Positions 3,801-5,722 of a DNA stretch of 5,722 nt are shown piece after piece. This stretch comes from JBCBSZ01 sp039185015 (GTDB lineage: Bacteria > Actinomycetota > Acidimicrobiia > Acidimicrobiales > Poriferisodalaceae). Below the pieces are notes generated by a model. It ran no database searches and was not told the DNA's origin. It saw nothing but the letters and a program-made list of their open reading frames with translations. The stretch covers positions 1-5,722 of the forward strand of contig JBCDAU010000079.1 of NCBI GenBank assembly GCA_039185015.1, read 5' to 3'. The position numbers were made by a program, and so were the translations under genes. The stretch's first letter is position 1; the number at the start of each line of letters is the position of its first letter.

Positions 3801-5722
3801 TCGAGGTGACGGGGGCGATGATCGAACCCGGTGCCGACGGGTTCGTGATCATGGTCGGTGCGTCGAGGCGGAGACCGCCGGCCACCCAGGTCACGTTGCC
3901 CGGCTGGGTGATCGTCAGGTCGTGCCCGCCGACCGCGTCACTCACCACGGCGCCCGCGCCGTCGTCGAGGTCATAGAGCGCGACGAGGCCGTCAGCGACG
4001 CGGGCGCCACCGCTGCCCCCTCCGCCGCCGGGCGCGCTCCGGACGGTCACCGTCGTGGAGGCCGAGTCGTTGGCGCCGTCGTCGTCCGTCACGGTCACCG
4101 TGACGACGTAGGTGCCGTCGGCCGCGTACGTGTGGCTCGCCAGCGACCCGGTGGTGGTCGAGCCGTCTCCGAGGTCCCAGCTCGTCGTGGTGATCAGGCC
4201 GTCGAGGTCGAAGCTCGCGGACGCATCGAGGTCCACGGCCAGCGGCGCACCACCCAGGTTCGGTGTGGCGACCAGCGCGGCCGTCGGGCCGACGTTGGGT
4301 CGTGGCTCGCCCGGGTTTCGGAGCTGCGCCGGACCGTTCGTCGCCGTCGCGGTCGTCAGCGCCACGGCGGCGACCTCGGCGAGGTCCTCGCCCGACTCGA
4401 CGAGCTCGACGGTGAACTCACGGTCGGTGCCGGTGAGGAAGGACGAGGTGTTGCGTCGACCGAAGCCGAACACGGTCATCTCGCCGTTCATCAGTCGGTA
4501 CGAGTCGTCGGCGTCGTCAGGGGTGCGGTTGGTGAGGAGCAACGACCGATCGGACGCGCCGTCGCGGAAGGCGGTCCACTCATCGCCCGGGAGGTCACCG
4601 GTCCAGCTCGTACCGAGCTGCGTCTCGAGGCCGCCCGGGCGGATGACCGAGTCGGTCGTCGGGTCCGAGGTTCCGCCCGGGGTGCCCTCGTAGAGGAACC
4701 AGTACGCCCGAGGTGCGGCGAGGACGGTCGCCACGGCTCGGGCGCCTGCGATGTCCCACCGCACCGACCAACCGTCGTCGGTCGTGGAGACGAGCGATGC
4801 GCGCAGCGGCCCGTCGGCCAGGAGCGTGGTGGTCGAGGACGTTGCCCCCGGGTGCAGGTGACCCTCGGGGAACACGAGGTTGGGGATGCCGCGGAACTCA
4901 CCGGCCGAGCCGCTCGCGGTCGACCAGGTCAGCCAGTCGGCGCCGTCGAGGTCGAGCAGGCTGGAGAAGCCGCCGCCGGCCTGGTCGTACCACCACGTGC
5001 CGGAGGGGGTCTCGATCGAGATGGCCGCCACGCCCGCGTCGACGCCGGTGCCGGTCACGACGACCGGGGCTACGACCGCGGGCGGGAGATCGGTGCCCAG
5101 CGTGTCGACGTACACGTGGAAGAGGCGGCTCGATCCGGCGGCCGAGCCGTCGGCGACGAGCAGCAGCTCGCCGCTCGCCGCGCCCGTCGGCTCGTACCCG
5201 TCGGACGGGTCGAACTGGAACGGTGGCGCAGCGTCGATCACCGCACCGTCGGCGTCGACCTCGACGACGCGGAGGGTGTCGTGGCGCAGGACCGCTCCGG
5301 GCACTCCGGCGGCGTCGGCTGCGGCGCGCAGGTCGACCTCGACGACCGCCAGGTCGTCACGGTCGACGGCTCCGGCGTCGACGACGACCGGGATGCGGAG
5401 GTCGTGGGTGCCCAGCACCCAGTCCTCCAGCACCGGCGGCTCGTCGGCGGGGTTGACGCCGAGGCGGGCGTCGTCGGTGGTGGTGGTGCCGCCGGGGCCG
5501 GTGACGGTGGCGCGGTAGAAGGTGCCGTCGTCGTCGAGGGTGATGTTGGTGAGGGTGAGGGTGGGGGTGTTGGTGTCGGGAAGGGGGGTGTCGTCGCGGA
5601 ACCACTGGTAGGTGAGTGGTGGGGTGCCGGTGGCGGTGATGACGAAGTTGGCGGTGTCGCCTTCGGTGAGCACGACGTCTTCGGGGCCGTCGGTGATCGC
5701 GGGTGGGTCGGCGGGAGGCTCG
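835..5722 (-). CDS. Giant secreted modular protein (Ig-like, PKD, LamG, PKD, FG-GAP propellers), N-terminus outside the window
   Basis: The frame is open from the right edge to TAG at 835-837, giving 1628 complete visible codons. Residues below are numbered from the first complete codon at 5719-5721. In order there are: an Ig-like domain (about 6-89), an uncharacterised beta-rich module (97-466), PKD (477-561), a Gly linker (565-572), a LamG-type domain (576-791), PKD (805-889), a Gly-rich hinge (893-908), and 14 FG-GAP/VCBS-type repeats (912-1628). In known families Ig and PKD domains act as spacers, LamG domains often bind glycans, and FG-GAP repeats form calcium-binding propellers for adhesion. 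An extracellular adhesin or polysaccharide-binding role is therefore inferred. I can assign no catalytic residues. The protein ends directly after the last repeat (LFENRAR), with no LPXTG motif or C-terminal membrane segment, so any anchor or signal peptide must be N-terminal. A GTG at 5671-5673 lies inside the Ig domain and is not a true start, because the domain's opening strand (PAITDGPEDV) lies upstream of it in frame. Confidence 0.92.
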   Translation of the reverse strand, partial: EPPADPPAITDGPEDVVLTEGDTANFVITATGTPPLTYQWFRDDTPLPDTNTPTLTLTNITLDDDGTFYRATVTGPGGTTTTDDARLGVNPADEPPVLEDWVLGTHDLRIPVVVDAGAVDRDDLAVVEVDLRAAADAAGVPGAVLRHDTLRVVEVDADGAVIDAAPPFQFDPSDGYEPTGAASGELLLVADGSAAGSSRLFHVYVDTLGTDLPPAVVAPVVVTGTGVDAGVAAISIETPSGTWWYDQAGGGFSSLLDLDGADWLTWSTASGSAGEFRGIPNLVFPEGHLHPGATSSTTTLLADGPLRASLVSTTDDGWSVRWDIAGARAVATVLAAPRAYWFLYEGTPGGTSDPTTDSVIRPGGLETQLGTSWTGDLPGDEWTAFRDGASDRSLLLTNRTPDDADDSYRLMNGEMTVFGFGRRNTSSFLTGTDREFTVELVESGEDLAEVAAVALTTATATNGPAQLRNPGEPRPNVGPTAALVATPNLGGAPLAVDLDASASFDLDGLITTTSWDLGDGSTTTGSLASHTYAADGTYVVTVTVTDDDGANDSASTTVTVRSAPGGGGGSGGARVADGLVALYDLDDGAGAVVSDAVGGHDLTITQPGNVTWVAGGLRLDAPTMITNPSAPGSIIAPVTSSGELTLEAWIESSSLAQNGPARIVTLSNGARDRNITLGQGVYRSTGDRIDVRLRTGTTDANGRPSLSSATGSLTTDLTHVVFTRAANGTTGLYLDGVQVRSGTAGGDLLGWDPTYRLVLGNETDGNRAWLGTLHLVAFYDRALGAGEVETNHLAGPSGDNELPDQAPTADVAATTTSGPAPLDVVLDGTGSSDADGTIVSFTWDLGDGTTAASAVVDHGYAEPGSYDVTLTVVDDDGLRATDTITITATDPDGGGGGGGGTGGGGGAGLSGDVAWRAVSSSTGDLPVPPDQGDQTISVIFDIDGDGADDIVVGGRRGSTGPSMVWYGFDGTDWVRSTIEPELLRLEAGGTFGDIDGDGDLDLVAGEDLRGERLFWWENPAPDFDQPWTRREIKSSGGTQHHDQAIGDVDGDGRDELVFWNQRDARRLFLAEIPADPTTEPWSYTEIFQPATTGEGLDLIDVDLDGVLDIVAGGHWLRYVGGTTYAAEAVEPSRTNSQAAAGQFIEGGRPELIFDSGDFDGPLVMYAWDGTRWVATTLDADSRHGHSLDVADVDGDGHLDIMSGEMALNGVTDPELWVHYGDGAGNFRRQLVQQGAEVHDSGMGDFDGDGDPDIGGKPFRLGVPRLDVWWNDGVPPLPLDEWDRSVVDGSVPWRTIFVEHGDIDGDGLDDVVTGGWWWRNPGSVDGNWVRSTIGAPMNQMAVVADFDGDGDLDVLGTEAQGSRPNADLAWAENDGDGNFTVRTNVADAQGRFLQGAVAVELVPDQLQVALSWEDGTAGLQMLTVPAGAAIRTDTWAWRSAHPNVFGEALSVGDIDEDDQLDLFDGRAWFRNDGGDLTRFEVQTLPGEPDRNVLRDVDGDGDLDAIVTFGHDTDGKIRWFEQGDDPFAPWTEHEIDDVSPAEALSLDAEDVDGDGDVDVVIGEHANPDSGGLAVVVYEQTGSGWTRHVASVGDEHHDGTQLFDADGDGDLDVVSIGWTHRRLVLFENRAR
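838..2988 (-). other. FG-GAP/VCBS-type repeat region, about 14 blades
   Basis: Residues about 912-1628 hold repeats averaging about 51 residues, each centred on a DxDGDGxxD(I/L/V)V-type loop and many followed by an aromatic segment such as LFWWEN. Clear or near-clear calcium loops begin at residues 941, 993, 1047, 1100, 1191, 1244, 1301, 1344, 1452, 1494, 1548 and 1601. Two further repeats, near 1142 and 1399, have lost the loop. The DxDxDG loop binds calcium in integrin-type FG-GAP blades. Fourteen repeats suit two seven-bladed propellers, which is inference. Confidence 0.85.
2998..3045 (-). other. Polyglycine hinge before the propellers
   Basis: Residues about 893-908 are almost all Gly (eight Gly, Thr, five Gly, Ala, Gly). 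A second, shorter Gly stretch (4006-4029) separates PKD 1 from LamG. These look like flexible joints between the stalk or binding half and the propeller half. Confidence 0.8.
3055..3309 (-). other. PKD domain 2
   Basis: Residues about 805-889 repeat the PKD pattern: GTGSSDADG, WDLGDGT with Trp at 843, and a YAEPGSYDVTLTVVDDDG end. It resembles PKD domain 1 closely, and the two flank the LamG domain symmetrically. Confidence 0.85.
3349..3996 (-). other. LamG / concanavalin A-like domain
   Basis: Residues about 576-791 contain the marks of a LamG-type jelly roll: LVALYDLDDGAG at the start, LTLEAWIES in the core, THVVFTRAANGTTGLYLDG, and YDRALGAGEV near the end. Such domains often bind glycans or act as accessory modules of exported enzymes. 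Ligand and calcium site cannot be read from the sequence. Confidence 0.8.
4039..4293 (-). other. PKD domain 1
   Basis: Residues about 477-561 show the PKD signature: ASASFDLDG, then WDLGDGS with Trp at 515, then HTYAADGTYVVTVTVTDDDG. These beta-sandwich domains usually act as extracellular spacers. A short Gly linker (4006-4029) follows. Confidence 0.85.
4324..5067 (-). other. Uncharacterised conserved-looking module of the modular protein
   Basis: Residues about 219-466 contain several motif-like blocks: TWWYD (242-246), EFRGIPNLV (275-283), EGHLHPG (286-292), YWFLYEGTPGG (340-350) and MTVFGFGR (415-422). From memory, closely similar blocks occur in large secreted proteins of Planctomycetes and Bacteroidetes linked to polysaccharide use, often beside LamG and PKD domains. 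I know of no assigned activity. The His and Glu in EGHLHPG could bind metal or act on a substrate, but that is a guess. Confidence 0.5.
5095..5433 (-). other. Beta-rich lead-in module of the modular protein
   Basis: Residues about 97-209 run from DWVLGTHDLRIPV through LRVVEVDADGAV and PFQFDPSDGY to FHVYVDTLG. Similar phrasing (velocity of short beta strands, a 'PFQFDP' segment and an 'FHVYFD'-like end) is familiar to me from secreted carbohydrate-related proteins. I cannot name a family with confidence. It probably forms one structural unit with the module that follows. Confidence 0.45.
5455..5706 (-). other. Ig-like domain of the modular protein
   Basis: Residues about 6-89 have the I-set-like layout: PAIT...P..V.L.EGD, then YQWF with the core Trp at residue 40, then LTLTNITLDDDGTFYRATV. 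The two Ig cysteines are absent (Phe in the first position, Arg after the Tyr at 69 in the second), as is common in bacterial Ig-like spacers. The linker before it (EPPADPPAI) resembles the one after it (NPADEPPV), which suggests that more such domains lie upstream. All 21 Thr codons in this stretch are ACC, unlike the rest of the gene. Confidence 0.8.

Noticed and set aside
5671..5673. GTG as the start of the large gene
   Set aside because: The frame stays open to the window edge, and the first strand of the Ig-like domain is encoded upstream of this codon.

Overview
The window is GC-rich and its codons strongly favour G or C in the third position. It carries parts of two genes, both on the minus strand and both encoding exported, repeat-built proteins. 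The GYW...FG.A..HG repeats of the downstream gene, and the style of the large modular protein, point to a high-GC actinobacterium, most likely a member of the Acidimicrobiia. That assignment rests on protein style alone. No RNA gene, insertion sequence, CRISPR array, phage gene or transposase is visible.

Layout in the direction of transcription (right to left). From the right edge (5722) to the stop codon at 835-837 there is one continuous reading frame of 1628 visible codons. It lacks its N-terminus, which lies outside the window. Its modules, in order, are an Ig-like domain, a two-part uncharacterised module of about 370 residues, a PKD domain, a short Gly linker, a LamG-type (concanavalin A-like) domain, a second PKD domain, a long Gly linker, and about 14 FG-GAP/VCBS-type repeats. 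Twelve of those repeats keep a DxDxD calcium loop. Fourteen blades would fit two seven-bladed beta-propellers. The whole looks like a very large extracellular, calcium-dependent protein that binds carbohydrate or other surfaces.

A 382-base gap (453-834) follows. It holds two nearly identical 78-base copies of a hairpin-forming repeat with a 90-base period, starting two bases after the stop codon. Nearer the next gene are a perfect inverted repeat (543-560), a GC-rich hairpin (476-502) and a good ribosome binding site (461-467).

The second gene starts with GTG at 450-452 and runs off the left edge. It has a clear signal peptide and three GYW-type repeats, so it is another exported repeat protein. 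The two genes are co-directional, but the long gap and the repeats argue for separate transcription units. A shared role at the cell surface is possible but unproven. Every plus-strand open frame looks like an antisense shadow of these genes.
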